Shown here: positions 1 through 8,914 of the stretch, piece after piece
How positions within the stretch are numbered: the stretch's first letter is position 1
Layout: each line of letters begins with the position of its first letter
From: an uncultured Clostridia bacterium
GTDB taxonomy: Bacteria; Bacillota; Clostridia; Lachnospirales; Lachnospiraceae
DNA length: 64,000 nt
Direction of reading: 5' to 3'
Assembly (NCBI GenBank): GCA_947385955.1
Contig: CANDNA010000012.1
Location: forward strand, 1-64,000
Made by a program: the position numbers and the translations under genes
Notes under the pieces: model-generated
Told to the model about the DNA's origin: nothing
Databases searched by the model: none
The model's input: only the letters and a program-made list of their open reading frames with translations

Positions 1-1
1 G

Positions 2-538
2 CAGCTTCGTCCGGTATCCAAGCTGGAGAAGATCCTGTTCCCGATTATTGTTACCATTGTTGTATGTATGATTCTTCCCACAACGGCTCCTCTGGTTGGT
101 ATGTTGATGCTGGGGAATCTGTTCAGAGAGTCCGGTGTGGTAAGACAGCTTACCGATACGGCTTCCAATGCTCTGATGTACATTGTGGTAATTCTGCTGG
201 GTACTTCCGTAGGTGCGACCACCAGTGCTGAAGCATTTCTGAACAAGGAAACGATTTTTATCGTACTCCTGGGTCTGGTTGCATTTGCTTTTGGTACTGC
301 GGCAGGTGTTTTGTTCGGCAAGATTATGTGTAAGATGACAGGCGGTAAGGTAAATCCTCTGATTGGTTCCGCAGGTGTATCCGCAGTGCCTATGGCGGCC
401 AGAGTGTCACAGAAAGTCGGTGCGGAAGCGGATCCTACCAATTTCCTGCTGATGCATGCAATGGGACCTAACGTAGCCGGTGTAATCGGTACCGCAGTAG
501 CGGCCGGAACATTTATGGCTGTATTCGGAGTATTTTAA
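2..538 (+). CDS. oadB: Oxaloacetate/methylmalonyl-CoA decarboxylase beta subunit, 3' end only
   Basis: This is the C-terminal 178 residues of the integral-membrane beta subunit of a sodium-pumping biotin-dependent decarboxylase; the family is usually about 370-430 residues, so the N-terminal half lies before the window and the frame is open from base 2. The visible part alternates hydrophobic helices with small-residue loops and ends with the family's '[15 protein letters not shown]' motif near the C-terminus. In this family the beta subunit decarboxylates carboxybiotin and moves sodium outward. It lies 36 bp before the carboxyltransferase subunit on the same strand, which supports one operon. 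Whether the substrate is oxaloacetate or another acyl group cannot be settled from this part; the OadA-type neighbour favours oxaloacetate. Confidence 0.9.
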   Translation, partial: QLRPVSKLEKILFPIIVTIVVCMILPTTAPLVGMLMLGNLFRESGVVRQLTDTASNALMYIVVILLGTSVGATTSAEAFLNKETIFIVLLGLVAFAFGTAAGVLFGKIMCKMTGGKVNPLIGSAGVSAVPMAARVSQKVGAEADPTNFLLMHAMGPNVAGVIGTAVAAGTFMAVFGVF

Positions 539-574
539 GATTCCTAAATTCTAACATTTAAGGACAGGAGGAAA

Positions 575-2005
575 ATGGAAATTATGGAAGAAAAAAGACC
601 GATCAAAATCATGGAAACCGTTTTGCGTGATGCGCATCAGTCGTTGATTGCGACAAGGATGCCCACCGATATGATGCTTCCTATTATTGATAAAATGGAT
701 AAAGTAGGCTACCATGCGGTAGAATGCTGGGGCGGCGCTACCTTTGACGCTTCTCTCCGTTTCCTGAAAGAAGATCCCTGGGATCGTCTGAGAAAGATCA
801 GGGACGGCTTCAAAAATACCAAGCTGCAGATGCTGTTCCGGGGACAGAACATCCTGGGATACAGACCTTATGCAGATGATGTGGTGGACAGCTTTGTGGA
901 AAAATCCATTGCCAATGGTATTGATATTATCCGTATCTTTGACTGTCTGAATGATCTGCGTAACCTGCAGGAAGCAGTCAATGCCACCAACAAGATTAAG
1001 ACACGGGAAGGCAGAGGCCATGCGCAGATTGCGCTTTCCTATACGCTGGGTGATGCCTATACAATGGAATACTGGGTGGATATGGCCAAGAAGATTGAAG
1101 AGATGGGTGCAGATTCCATCTGTATCAAGGATATGGCAGGTCTGCTGGTTCCTTACAAGGCATCCGAGATGATCGCTGCCATGAAGAGCGCAACCAAACT
1201 GCCGATTCAGCTTCATACCCACTATACATCCGGTGTGGCTTCCATGACATATCTGAAGGCAGTGGAAGCAGGCGTGGATGTAATTGACTGTGCAATTTCC
1301 CCGTTTGCAATGGGAACTTCACAGCCTGCAACGGAAGTTATGGTGGAAACCTTTAAGGGAACTCCATATGATACCGGTTATGACCAGAATATTCTGGCTG
1401 AGATTGCCGATTACTTCAGACCTTACAGAGATGAGTGCCTTGCAAGCGGTCTGCTCAATCCCAAGGTGATGGGTGTGGATATCAAGACACTGCTGTATCA
1501 GGTACCGGGCGGTATGCTTTCCAATATGGTGAGCCAGTTGAAAGAACAGAACGCAGAGGACAAATATTACGATGTGCTGCGTGAGATTCCTGCAGTTCGT
1601 AAGGATCTGGGTGAACCGCCGCTTGTTACCCCTTCTTCCCAGATTGTGGGTACGCAGGCTGTATTCAATGTATTGATGGGAGAGCGTTATAAGATGGCAA
1701 CCAAGGAGACCAAAGCGGTACTCCGGGGTGAATATGGCCAGACTGTAAAACCCATGAACCAGGAAGTGATTGATAAGGTAATTCCGGGCGAGAAGAGAAT
1801 TACATGCCGTCCCGCAGACCTGATTGAAAATGAGATGGATAAGCTGGAGTCCGAAATGAAGGAATGGAAGCAGCAGGATGAGGATGTTTTGTCCTATGCA
1901 CTGTTCCCTCAGGTTGCTACTGATTTCTTCAAATATCGTCAGGCACAGCAGGAAAAAGTTGATCCTGCACAGGCTGATACGAAGAACGGAGCATATCCGG
2001 TATAA
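575..2005 (+). CDS. oadA: Oxaloacetate decarboxylase alpha subunit (carboxyltransferase), no biotin domain
   Basis: This protein transfers the carboxyl group of oxaloacetate to biotin. An HMGL-like TIM barrel fills roughly residues 10-285: 'ETVLRDAHQS' carries the metal Asp, 'CIKDMAG' the carboxybiotin Lys and 'LHTHYTSG' the metal histidines. The conserved PYC/OADA C-terminal domain follows. At 476 residues it stops before the biotinyl (AMKM) domain of full-length OadA (about 600), so a separate biotin carrier must exist, probably upstream with oadB. Start choice is uncertain: AGGAGG at 566-571 is only 3 nt from the ATG at 575 and 12 nt from an in-frame ATG at 584; the latter gives 473 residues. 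Pyruvate carboxylase subunit B is the nearest alternative, but the OadB neighbour argues for the decarboxylase. Confidence 0.92.
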   Translation: MEIMEEKRPIKIMETVLRDAHQSLIATRMPTDMMLPIIDKMDKVGYHAVECWGGATFDASLRFLKEDPWDRLRKIRDGFKNTKLQMLFRGQNILGYRPYADDVVDSFVEKSIANGIDIIRIFDCLNDLRNLQEAVNATNKIKTREGRGHAQIALSYTLGDAYTMEYWVDMAKKIEEMGADSICIKDMAGLLVPYKASEMIAAMKSATKLPIQLHTHYTSGVASMTYLKAVEAGVDVIDCAISPFAMGTSQPATEVMVETFKGTPYDTGYDQNILAEIADYFRPYRDECLASGLLNPKVMGVDIKTLLYQVPGGMLSNMVSQLKEQNAEDKYYDVLREIPAVRKDLGEPPLVTPSSQIVGTQAVFNVLMGERYKMATKETKAVLRGEYGQTVKPMNQEVIDKVIPGEKRITCRPADLIENEMDKLESEMKEWKQQDEDVLSYALFPQVATDFFKYRQAQQEKVDPAQADTKNGAYPV

Positions 2006-2037
2006 TCCGTAAAACTGACAGCAAAAGAAATGATTGT

Positions 2038-2072
2038 AAATGCCGGAGAATGAAGAAGATTCTCCGGCATTT
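2038..2072 (+). terminator. Perfect 14-bp hairpin after oadA
   Basis: The arms at 2038-2051 and 2059-2072 are exactly complementary (14 bp) around a 7-nt loop. The hairpin begins 32 bp after the oadA stop and probably ends the oad operon. Only three T residues follow, so it is either a weak intrinsic terminator or mainly a 3'-end stabiliser. Confidence 0.7.
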
Positions 2073-2093
2073 GTACTGTATAAGGGGAGAAAC

Positions 2094-3404
2094 ATGGGGA
2101 AGAGGAAAGCAGGTATGGCTGTTTTGGTTTTGCTGTTTCTGGCAGGGGTACTGTGGGGAGCCGGTTTGTTTTCAGGCGGCGGGGATGTGGAAGCGGCCGT
2201 AATAACGGCAGTGGAGAACAGCGATGTGCCAGGGAGTCGGTTTGCGCCGATACCGGTGGCAGACAGCGGCCAGGCTTTGCCGGATCGGCAGGAATACACC
2301 GGGGTGGTCTGCAATATAAAAGAAACGGATACCGGGACAGTCGAAACCAGGCAGGCGGATGGAAGCAGGAAACAGGAAGAAGTAAGTACCTACTATCTGA
2401 ACAATGTCCGGTTTTCTGTGCCACAGGGAGGTACCAGGGCTTTTGGGGTTCCTGTTTTTTCCACACATATGGATACAGAAGAGGAATACAGGCAGAAGGA
2501 TGCGTGGCATCAGGTGGTGGGTGAGGACTGCCCGGAATTTAATGAAGGGATAGAAACGGCAAGAGCGCTGATCAGAGAAGGGTATTTTCAGGAGCCGTTG
2601 GAAAACTTTTTATTGCAATATCCGGAACTTTCCCCGGAAAAAAGAAGATATGAGCTGATTTTTACCGGAGGCGGGGAGGCGGAGCGGGAAGAGGATGATA
2701 CAGGCTGGTGGGCACTGGATTACATGTTAGTGACCAGGGCAGACACCGGAGAACGGATCCCGATGGCTTCCATTGATATTATCAGAGTGACAAAAGCATA
2801 GGGCGCCCCTGTGTATGATGACGCCCACTACCGGATCTGGTCCGCAGAAAGCGGATACTGGAAGCTGTTGGAGGAGCCCTCTCAGGACCGGGGCCGTGTC
2901 TGGATCAGCCAGATACCGGAAACGGATTTTTCCGGGGAGAGACAGGCGCGTTCTTACGTGGAAGAAGAGGGAGCAAATTTTGATCTGCTGCTGCCATCCG
3001 GCGTGGATCGGGAAGTGGACTGGAAGTGCCATCGGGAAGAGGGCTTCTGGTATGACTATCTGGTCTGGTCCGGCACAACGGATGTGTATGAGGTTACGCT
3101 TGCAATTCCGCTGATGGAAGAGGGGGCAGGGGGCTGGTATATGGCTTCCCGCATCAGAAAGGAGTCGGAGTATAAAGAAATCCCGGAACATACCTTGTCT
3201 GTGATGATGGAAACATTTCACGGAGTACCTTATATGCATTGTGTAAAGGAGGGGGAAACGTTATGGACATTGTATGAAAAGTATGAAGGAACCTGTGAGA
3301 TACCGGCAGAGCCTTTTCAGAGCTTTGTGGAAATCAATGGAGGCAGCAATCCGGATCTGATTTATCCGGGACAGTATGTACTGTTTTCACAGCCGTATTA
3401 TTGA
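2094..3404 (+). pseudogene. Membrane-anchored protein with C-terminal LysM-like domain, split by in-frame TAG
   Basis: I do not recognise the family. One reading frame runs from ATG 2094 (behind AGGGGAG) to 3404 and is broken only by TAG at 2799-2801. The first part (235 residues) starts with a signal anchor, 'MGKRKAGMAVLVLLFLAGVL', followed by a soluble extracytoplasmic region. After the TAG the same frame continues for 200 codons and ends in a LysM-like segment ('CVKEGETLWTLYEKY' ... 'NPDLIYPGQYVLF'). The only nearby in-frame start in the second part is a GTG at 2811 with no ribosome site, so independent translation is unlikely. The reading frame upstream of 2094 passes through the terminator hairpin, which also supports the 2094 start. 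Most likely a recent nonsense mutation or a sequencing error; the first part may still be made as a truncated protein. Confidence 0.7.
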
Positions 3405-3431
3405 ATCCACAGGGACAGTCCGGACGCAGCC

Positions 3432-3460
3432 TTGACAATATGGGGAAATAAGACTAAAAT
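3432..3460 (+). promoter_or_regulatory. Sigma-A promoter of the tetR gene
   Basis: TTGACA at 3432-3437, a 17-bp spacer, and TAAAAT at 3455-3460. It lies 42 bp before the tetR start and probably also serves the rpiR-type gene 2 bp downstream of tetR. Confidence 0.75.
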
Positions 3461-3472
3461 AACATATGTTAT
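3459..3472. promoter_or_regulatory. Palindromic operator, probably for the TetR regulator
   Basis: ATAACATATGTTAT is a perfect 14-bp palindrome that overlaps the end of the -10 box and the expected transcription start. TetR-family proteins usually bind such sites to repress their own promoter. Binding is inferred from position only. Confidence 0.6.
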
Positions 3473-3502
3473 CAGACGGGAAAGAATGGGAAGGAGAGAA
3501 CG

Positions 3503-4060
3503 ATGTCAAGAAAAGCGAGTGTTACAGAGAGTATGATCCTTGACAGTGCCTTTGCGCTGATGCAGGAAGAAGGTTTTGAACAGGTTACGGCAAGGAAGCT
3601 GGCGGCAAAAGCAGGCTGTTCCACCCAACCCATTTTTCGGCTGTATGAAAATATGGATCAGTTGATCGGAAAGGTGTACAGCAGGGCCGCAGCTTATTTC
3701 GCAGCATTTTGTGAGGCATATCCCCAGAAAGAATCGCTTCCCTTTATTGACCTGGGTATGGCATATATTTCTTTTGCTGCGAAGGAAAAGAATATATTCC
3801 GCCTGCTCTTTATGTCCGGGCACCAGGGAGAGAAGAGTATGTATGAACTGCTGAACGGAGAAAAAGGAACTGTGGGCAGAGAGGTGGCCAGGGCCGGAGC
3901 AAAAGGGGTCAGAAATCCGGGAGAGCTTTTTATGAAACTCTGGATTTTCATTCATGGAAGTGCCTGTATGGCATTGACCGGGGATTTTGACCTGACGGAG
4001 GCGGAAACAGAAGCGCTGCTGATCAGCATCTATCAGGCGTATACGGAAGCGATGAAATAG
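3503..4060 (+). CDS. TetR/AcrR-family transcriptional regulator
   Basis: A 185-residue repressor of usual TetR length. The N-terminal 55 residues form the three-helix DNA-binding domain, with the recognition region around 'TARKLAAKAGCSTQPIFRLY'. The C-terminal helical domain resembles the WHG type ('FMKLWIFIHGSACMAL') and would bind an unknown ligand. AAGGAGAG precedes the ATG with good spacing. A perfect palindrome at its promoter suggests autoregulation. It is followed directly by an RpiR-type regulator; a regulated transporter or enzyme is not evident nearby, so the effector and targets are unknown. Confidence 0.9.
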   Translation: MSRKASVTESMILDSAFALMQEEGFEQVTARKLAAKAGCSTQPIFRLYENMDQLIGKVYSRAAAYFAAFCEAYPQKESLPFIDLGMAYISFAAKEKNIFRLLFMSGHQGEKSMYELLNGEKGTVGREVARAGAKGVRNPGELFMKLWIFIHGSACMALTGDFDLTEAETEALLISIYQAYTEAMK

Positions 4061-4062
4061 TT

Positions 4063-4959
4063 ATGGGAGAGAGCAGAGAAGATGTGATCACCCGGATCCA
4101 GGAAAGATATGCCTCTATGAGTAAGAGCCAGAAAAGAATTGCGGCGTTTATCATGGAGCAGTATGACCAGGCAGTGTTTATGACGGCGGCCAGGCTGGGG
4201 GAAAATCTGAATATCAGCGAGTCTACGGTGGTCCGTTTTGCATCGGGACTGGGATATGAGGGATATCCTGAGTTTCAGAAAGCACTGGAGGCGTGGGTGC
4301 GCAGCAAACTGAACACGGTACAGAAGATGCATGTAAAATACGGAAAAAGCACGCAGTCAGAGATTGTCAGCGCTGTGCTTTCTTCCGATGTGGAAAAGAT
4401 TCAGGATACTATTGAAAATCTGGATACTTCTGCGTTTGAGATGGCAGTGGACAGTATCCTGGAAGCAAAAACGGTTTATATTATCGGAATCCGCAGCTGT
4501 GAACCACTGGCTGATTTTCTGAGTTTTTATCTGCATATGATCCGGGACAATGTACGTCTGATCCGGACCAGCAGTATCAGCGAGGTGTTTGAACAGATGT
4601 TCCGGATCAATGAGCAGGATGTGCTGATTGGAATCAGCTTTCCCAGATATTCCATGCGTACCTTGAAAGCAATGGAGTTTGCCAATGACAGAAATGCCAG
4701 AGTCATTGCCGTGACAGACAGTGTGCATTCCCCTATGAATCTGTATTCCTCCTGTAATCTGCTGGCCAGAAGCGATATGGTGTCTATCGTGGATTCGCTG
4801 GTGGCGCCGTTAAGCGTGATCAATGCGCTGGTTGTGGCACTCTGTATGAAGCGGCCGGAGGAGGTCAGACAGGAACTGGAAATGCTGGAAGAAGCATGGA
4901 ACAACTATCAGGTGTATCTGAATGATGAGATCAATTACATCGGGGAAGAGCCGGTATAA
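4063..4959 (+). CDS. MurR/RpiR-family transcriptional regulator
   Basis: A 298-residue sugar-phosphate-responsive regulator. Residues 1-77 form the RpiR helix-turn-helix domain ('NISESTVVRFASGLGYEGYPEFQKAL'-type pattern near 49-74). A SIS domain, which binds phosphosugars, occupies about 125-255 ('VYIIGIRSCEPLADFLSFYL' at its start). The ATG follows the tetR stop by 2 bp, so the two are probably cotranscribed and translationally coupled, because no good independent ribosome site is visible. Such proteins usually control amino-sugar or pentose genes; no such genes adjoin it here, so its targets are unknown. Confidence 0.92.
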   Translation: MGESREDVITRIQERYASMSKSQKRIAAFIMEQYDQAVFMTAARLGENLNISESTVVRFASGLGYEGYPEFQKALEAWVRSKLNTVQKMHVKYGKSTQSEIVSAVLSSDVEKIQDTIENLDTSAFEMAVDSILEAKTVYIIGIRSCEPLADFLSFYLHMIRDNVRLIRTSSISEVFEQMFRINEQDVLIGISFPRYSMRTLKAMEFANDRNARVIAVTDSVHSPMNLYSSCNLLARSDMVSIVDSLVAPLSVINALVVALCMKRPEEVRQELEMLEEAWNNYQVYLNDEINYIGEEPV

Positions 4960-4980
4960 GGGCAGAAATGGAAGAAAAAG

Positions 4981-6234
4981 ATGAGAAAAGTGATCGTCAT
5001 TGGAGCGGGAGCCGCCGGGATGATGGCAGCCTGCCGGGCGGCGGAATGCGGCGCTGAAGTCATTTTGCTGGAGAAAAATGAAAAGGCCGGCAAAAAACTG
5101 TATATTACAGGAAAGGGACGCTGCAATCTGACCAATGCCTGCGATACGGAAGAGCTGTTTGCCAGTATTGTGCACAACCGGAAGTTTTTGTACAGTGCCT
5201 TTTATGGGTTTTCCAATTTTATGGTTATGGATTTCTTTGAACAAAACGGCTGTCCTCTGAAAACAGAGCGGGGAAACCGGGTTTTTCCCGTGTCAGACCA
5301 TGCTTCGGATGTGATCCGGACGCTGGAACGGAAGCTGAAGGACTATGGGGTGACAGTCCGGCTGCATACGGAAGTGAAAGAAGTGGCCGGAAAAGGAGAG
5401 CGGGTAAGCGGTGTGATCCTGGCGGACGGTAAGCGTGTGGAAGGCGATGCTGTGATTATAGCCACAGGGGGGCTCTCTTATCCGACTACCGGTTCCACCG
5501 GGGACGGCTATCGGATGGCAGAGCGTATGGGGCATACGATGATAAAGACGGCGCCGGCGCTTGTACCGCTGGCAGTCCGGGAGCAGGAGCCGAAGGAGCT
5601 GCAGGGGCTGGCACTGAAAAATATACGGGCCTTACTGGTGGCGGCAAAAAGCGGGAAAATTCTGTATGAAGGATTCGGCGAGATGCTTTTTACCCACTAT
5701 GGTGTCAGCGGTCCTCTGATTCTGAGCGCAGGCAGTTATTATGGAGAAAAAGAGAGGCAGGAAGGCTGCCTTCTGAAACTGGATCTGAAACCGGCGCTGA
5801 CAGAAGAACAGTTGGATAAACGGATACTCCGGGATTTTGAGGGGAAAGAGAACCGGCACTTTAAAAATGTTCTGGGCGGTCTTTTCCCGGTAAGGCTGAT
5901 TCCGGTGATGATCCGCCTGTCTGGAATCAGTCCGGACAGGCCGGTCAATGAGATCACCAGAGAAGAACGGAAACGGTTTGTGTCCCTGATCAAAAACTGG
6001 CAGATGCATATTACGGGAACCGGAGATTATACCGAAGCCATTGTAACGAGGGGAGGTATCCATGTAAAAGAAGTGAATCCCTCCACAATGGAGTCGATAA
6101 AACAGCGGGGAGTGTATTTTGCAGGGGAGGTTTTGGATCTGGACGGACTGACCGGTGGTTTTAACCTGCAGATCGCCTGGTCTACGGGATATCTGGCAGG
6201 AGAACATGCGGCCCTTGACGGGGCAGGAAAATAA
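4981..6234 (+). CDS. BaiN/RdsA-type NAD(P)/FAD-dependent oxidoreductase (HI0933-like)
   Basis: A 417-residue flavoprotein. 'VIVIGAGAAGMMAA' at residues 4-17 is the FAD-binding Rossmann loop. The family signature 'GKGRCNLTN' lies near residue 45, and the C-terminus has the second FAD contact 'GLTGGFNLQIAWSTGYLAG'. Some members (BaiN of bile-acid 7-dehydroxylating clostridia) reduce steroid double bonds, but most are housekeeping proteins of unknown substrate, and nothing here indicates a bile-acid cluster. It heads a run with cmk and ispH, separated by 13 bp from cmk. Confidence 0.88.
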   Translation: MRKVIVIGAGAAGMMAACRAAECGAEVILLEKNEKAGKKLYITGKGRCNLTNACDTEELFASIVHNRKFLYSAFYGFSNFMVMDFFEQNGCPLKTERGNRVFPVSDHASDVIRTLERKLKDYGVTVRLHTEVKEVAGKGERVSGVILADGKRVEGDAVIIATGGLSYPTTGSTGDGYRMAERMGHTMIKTAPALVPLAVREQEPKELQGLALKNIRALLVAAKSGKILYEGFGEMLFTHYGVSGPLILSAGSYYGEKERQEGCLLKLDLKPALTEEQLDKRILRDFEGKENRHFKNVLGGLFPVRLIPVMIRLSGISPDRPVNEITREERKRFVSLIKNWQMHITGTGDYTEAIVTRGGIHVKEVNPSTMESIKQRGVYFAGEVLDLDGLTGGFNLQIAWSTGYLAGEHAALDGAGK

Positions 6235-6247
6235 CAGGAGGCAGAAT

Positions 6248-6907
6248 ATGAGTCATACGATTGCAGTTGCGATTGACGGGCCTGCAGGGGCCGGAAAGAG
6301 TACGATAGCCAAAAAGATTGCGGCAAAGCTGAATTATATTTATGTGGATACAGGCGCCATGTACCGGGCGATGGCATTGTTTTTGTTGCGGCGGAATGTG
6401 CATCCGGAGGATACGGAAAGGATCAGTACCCTGTGTGAAGAAGCGGATATTACCATCCGTTACGAAAACGGAGAGCAGGTGGTACTGTTAAACGGGGAAA
6501 ATGTAAACGCTCTGATCCGTACGGAAGAAGTGAGCAATATGGCATCAGGCAGCTCGGCCAATCCAAAGGTGAGGGAAAAGCTGGTGAAGCTGCAGCAGGC
6601 ACTTGCCGGAAGGGAAAATGTGGTCATGGACGGCAGGGATATCGGTACCTGTGTTCTGCCGGATGCAGAGGTGAAGGTCTATCTGACAGCGGGTGTTTCG
6701 GTGCGGGCCAGACGGCGGTTTGACGAACTGACGGCCAGGGGGGAGAAATGCAGCCTTCCGGAAATAGAAGCGGATATCAGACAGAGAGATCATAAGGATA
6801 TGACGAGAGAGATTTCCCCTCTGCGTCAGGCGGAAGATGCGGTGTTGATCGACACTTCCGATATGACCATTGACGAAGCCGTGAATGCAGTGATTGATTT
6901 GTGCTGA
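6248..6907 (+). CDS. cmk: Cytidylate kinase
   Basis: Phosphorylates CMP and dCMP with ATP in nucleotide recycling. The 219-residue protein has the P-loop 'GPAGAGKST' at residues 11-19, the CMP-binding 'VDTGAMYRA' motif and 'DGRDIGT' near residue 122. The start at 6248 is chosen because CAGGAGG lies just upstream; longer in-frame extensions run into the preceding gene. Cmk followed by ispH and an S1-domain protein is a common clostridial order. Confidence 0.96.
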   Translation: MSHTIAVAIDGPAGAGKSTIAKKIAAKLNYIYVDTGAMYRAMALFLLRRNVHPEDTERISTLCEEADITIRYENGEQVVLLNGENVNALIRTEEVSNMASGSSANPKVREKLVKLQQALAGRENVVMDGRDIGTCVLPDAEVKVYLTAGVSVRARRRFDELTARGEKCSLPEIEADIRQRDHKDMTREISPLRQAEDAVLIDTSDMTIDEAVNAVIDLC

Positions 6908-6921
6908 AAGGAAAAGAGCGG

Positions 6922-7767
6922 ATGGAAGTGATACTGGCAAAGAGTGCGGGGTTCTGTTTTGGCGTCAGGCGGGCTGTGGATACGGTTTACGAACAGGTAA
7001 AATGCGGCGGGCAGATTTATACGTATGGGCCGATTATCCATAATGAAGCAGTGGTGCAGGATCTGGAAAAAAAGGGCGTCAGAGTGCTGCAGGAAGAGGA
7101 ACTTCCGGGGCTGTCGGAAGGTACCATCATCATACGGTCTCATGGCGTGCCCAAGAGGGTGTGCCGGACGATTGAAGAAAAGGGCCTTACCTGCGTGGAT
7201 GCCACCTGCCCCTTTGTAAAACGGATTCACAGGATTGTGGAAAAGGAGAGCAGGGCCGGAAAGCAGATTGTTATTATAGGCAATCCGGGACATCCGGAAG
7301 TCGAGGGGATCATGGGCTGGTCGGAAACGCCGGCAATCGTGGTGGAAACGGAAAAAGAGGCCGAAAATCTGGACTGCCCGGAGGGGAAAGAGATCTGCCT
7401 GGTGTCCCAGACGACATTTAACTACAATAAATTTCAAGAATTAGTTGAAATTATTCAAAAAAAAGGTTACAATATTAGTGTTGCGAATACCATCTGCAAC
7501 GCAACTGAGGAGAGACAGGCGGAAGCAAAGTTGATTGCTTCTCAAGTTGATGCTATGATAGTAATAGGCGGAACTCACAGTTCCAATACAAGAAAGCTGT
7601 ATGAGATATGCAGAAAGGAATGTGAGCATACCTGTTTTATACAGACACTGGATGACTTGCAATTAGACTTCCCTGATTCTGTTTTTCGAGTAGGTATTAC
7701 TGCAGGGGCATCGACCCCGAATTATATTATTGAGGAGGTTCAAAATTATGTCAGAGTTAACTTTTGA
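6922..7767 (+). CDS. ispH: 4-hydroxy-3-methylbut-2-enyl diphosphate reductase
   Basis: Last enzyme of the MEP isoprenoid pathway: reduces HMBPP to IPP and DMAPP with a [4Fe-4S] cluster. The three cluster cysteines are visible: 'AGFCFGV' (Cys12), 'DATCPFV' in the middle and 'ICNATEERQ' towards the C-terminus. Length 281 fits the family. The ATG at 6922 lies behind AAAGGAAAAG; an upstream in-frame GTG at 6901 lacks a ribosome site. The last 20 bp overlap the S1-domain gene in another frame. In many clostridia IspH and S1 are one fused protein; here they are separate frames. Base composition turns sharply AT-rich from about 7425 to the end. Confidence 0.95.
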   Translation: MEVILAKSAGFCFGVRRAVDTVYEQVKCGGQIYTYGPIIHNEAVVQDLEKKGVRVLQEEELPGLSEGTIIIRSHGVPKRVCRTIEEKGLTCVDATCPFVKRIHRIVEKESRAGKQIVIIGNPGHPEVEGIMGWSETPAIVVETEKEAENLDCPEGKEICLVSQTTFNYNKFQELVEIIQKKGYNISVANTICNATEERQAEAKLIASQVDAMIVIGGTHSSNTRKLYEICRKECEHTCFIQTLDDLQLDFPDSVFRVGITAGASTPNYIIEEVQNYVRVNF

Positions 7768-8893
7768 ACAAATGTTAGATGAATCGTTTAAAACAATACA
7801 TGCAGGAGAGGTTGTGGAAGGCACAGTCATTGATGTAAAGCCTGATGAGGCGATTCTTAATATTGGTTATAAGTCCGACGGCATTCTTACCAGAAATGAA
7901 TACACTAACGAACCGAATATTGATCTGACAACTGTATTACATGTAGGCGACACGATGGAAGTAAAGGTGTTCAAAGTAAATGACGGTGAAGGTCAGGTTC
8001 TTTTAACGTATAAGCGTCTCGCAGCCGACAGAGGCAACAAACGTATAGAGGAAGCATACAATAATCAGGAAGTGCTGACAGCAAAGGTGGCCCAGGTACT
8101 GGATGGCGGCCTGAGTGTTATTGTGGAAGAAGTCAGAATTTTCATTCCTGCAAGTCTGGTATCGGACACCTATGAAAAGGATCTGACCAAATATGCGGGA
8201 CAGGATATTGAATTTGTAATCAGTGAATACAATCCGAAGAGAAGAAGATATATCGGTGACCGGAAGCAGTTGATTCTTGCCAGAAAGGCAGAGATGCAGA
8301 AGGCGTTGTTTGAAAAGATCAAAGAAGGCGATACTGTAACAGGTACTGTTAAGAATGTAACAGACTTTGGCGTATTTATTGATCTGGGCGGCGTGGATGG
8401 CCTGCTTCATATTTCCGAAATGTCCTGGGGCAGAGTGGAAAATCCCAGAAAAGTGTTCAAAGTCGGGGATGAAGTAAAGGCACTGATCAAGGAAATTTCC
8501 GGTACCAAGATTGCCCTGAGCCTGAAATTTGCAGATGCAAATCCGTGGAGGGATGCCGCTTCCAAATATGCAGCAGGGAATGTGGTGACAGGTACTGTGG
8601 CAAGGATGACAGACTTTGGCGCATTTGTGGAACTGGAGACAGGCGTGGATGCATTGTTGCATGTTTCCCAGATTTCCAAAGAACATGTGGAAAAGCCGTC
8701 GGATGTACTGAAAATCGGTGAACGTGTTACCGCTAAAATTGTGGACTTCAACGAAGAAAGCAGAAAGATCAGTTTGAGCATTAAGGCATTGCTGGTTCCG
8801 GAGCAGAAGGAAGAAGCAAAAGAAGAGGATGCGGATGTGGTTTCCGTTGATATTGATGCAGTGATTGCTCAGGAAGAAGCTGCTGAAAAATAA
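7748..8893 (+). CDS. rpsA: S1 RNA-binding domain protein, ribosomal protein S1-like (YpfD type)
   Basis: A 381-residue protein with four OB-fold S1 domains at about 17-85, 103-170, 188-256 and 272-342. Domains 3 and 4 are canonical ('VTDFGVFIDLGGVDGLLHIS', 'MTDFGAFVELETGVDALLHVS'); 1 and 2 are more divergent. The tail is acidic. This matches the four-domain Firmicutes S1 homologue (about 380 residues) rather than the six-domain proteobacterial S1. The start at 7748 follows AGGAGG at 7733-7738 by 9 nt; this ribosome site lies inside the ispH coding region. A role in mRNA binding or translation is known for the family but not shown here. Confidence 0.9.
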   Translation: MSELTFEQMLDESFKTIHAGEVVEGTVIDVKPDEAILNIGYKSDGILTRNEYTNEPNIDLTTVLHVGDTMEVKVFKVNDGEGQVLLTYKRLAADRGNKRIEEAYNNQEVLTAKVAQVLDGGLSVIVEEVRIFIPASLVSDTYEKDLTKYAGQDIEFVISEYNPKRRRYIGDRKQLILARKAEMQKALFEKIKEGDTVTGTVKNVTDFGVFIDLGGVDGLLHISEMSWGRVENPRKVFKVGDEVKALIKEISGTKIALSLKFADANPWRDAASKYAAGNVVTGTVARMTDFGAFVELETGVDALLHVSQISKEHVEKPSDVLKIGERVTAKIVDFNEESRKISLSIKALLVPEQKEEAKEEDADVVSVDIDAVIAQEEAAEK

Positions 8894-8914
8894 TAGTTTT
8901 CGAGGAGCAGAAGC

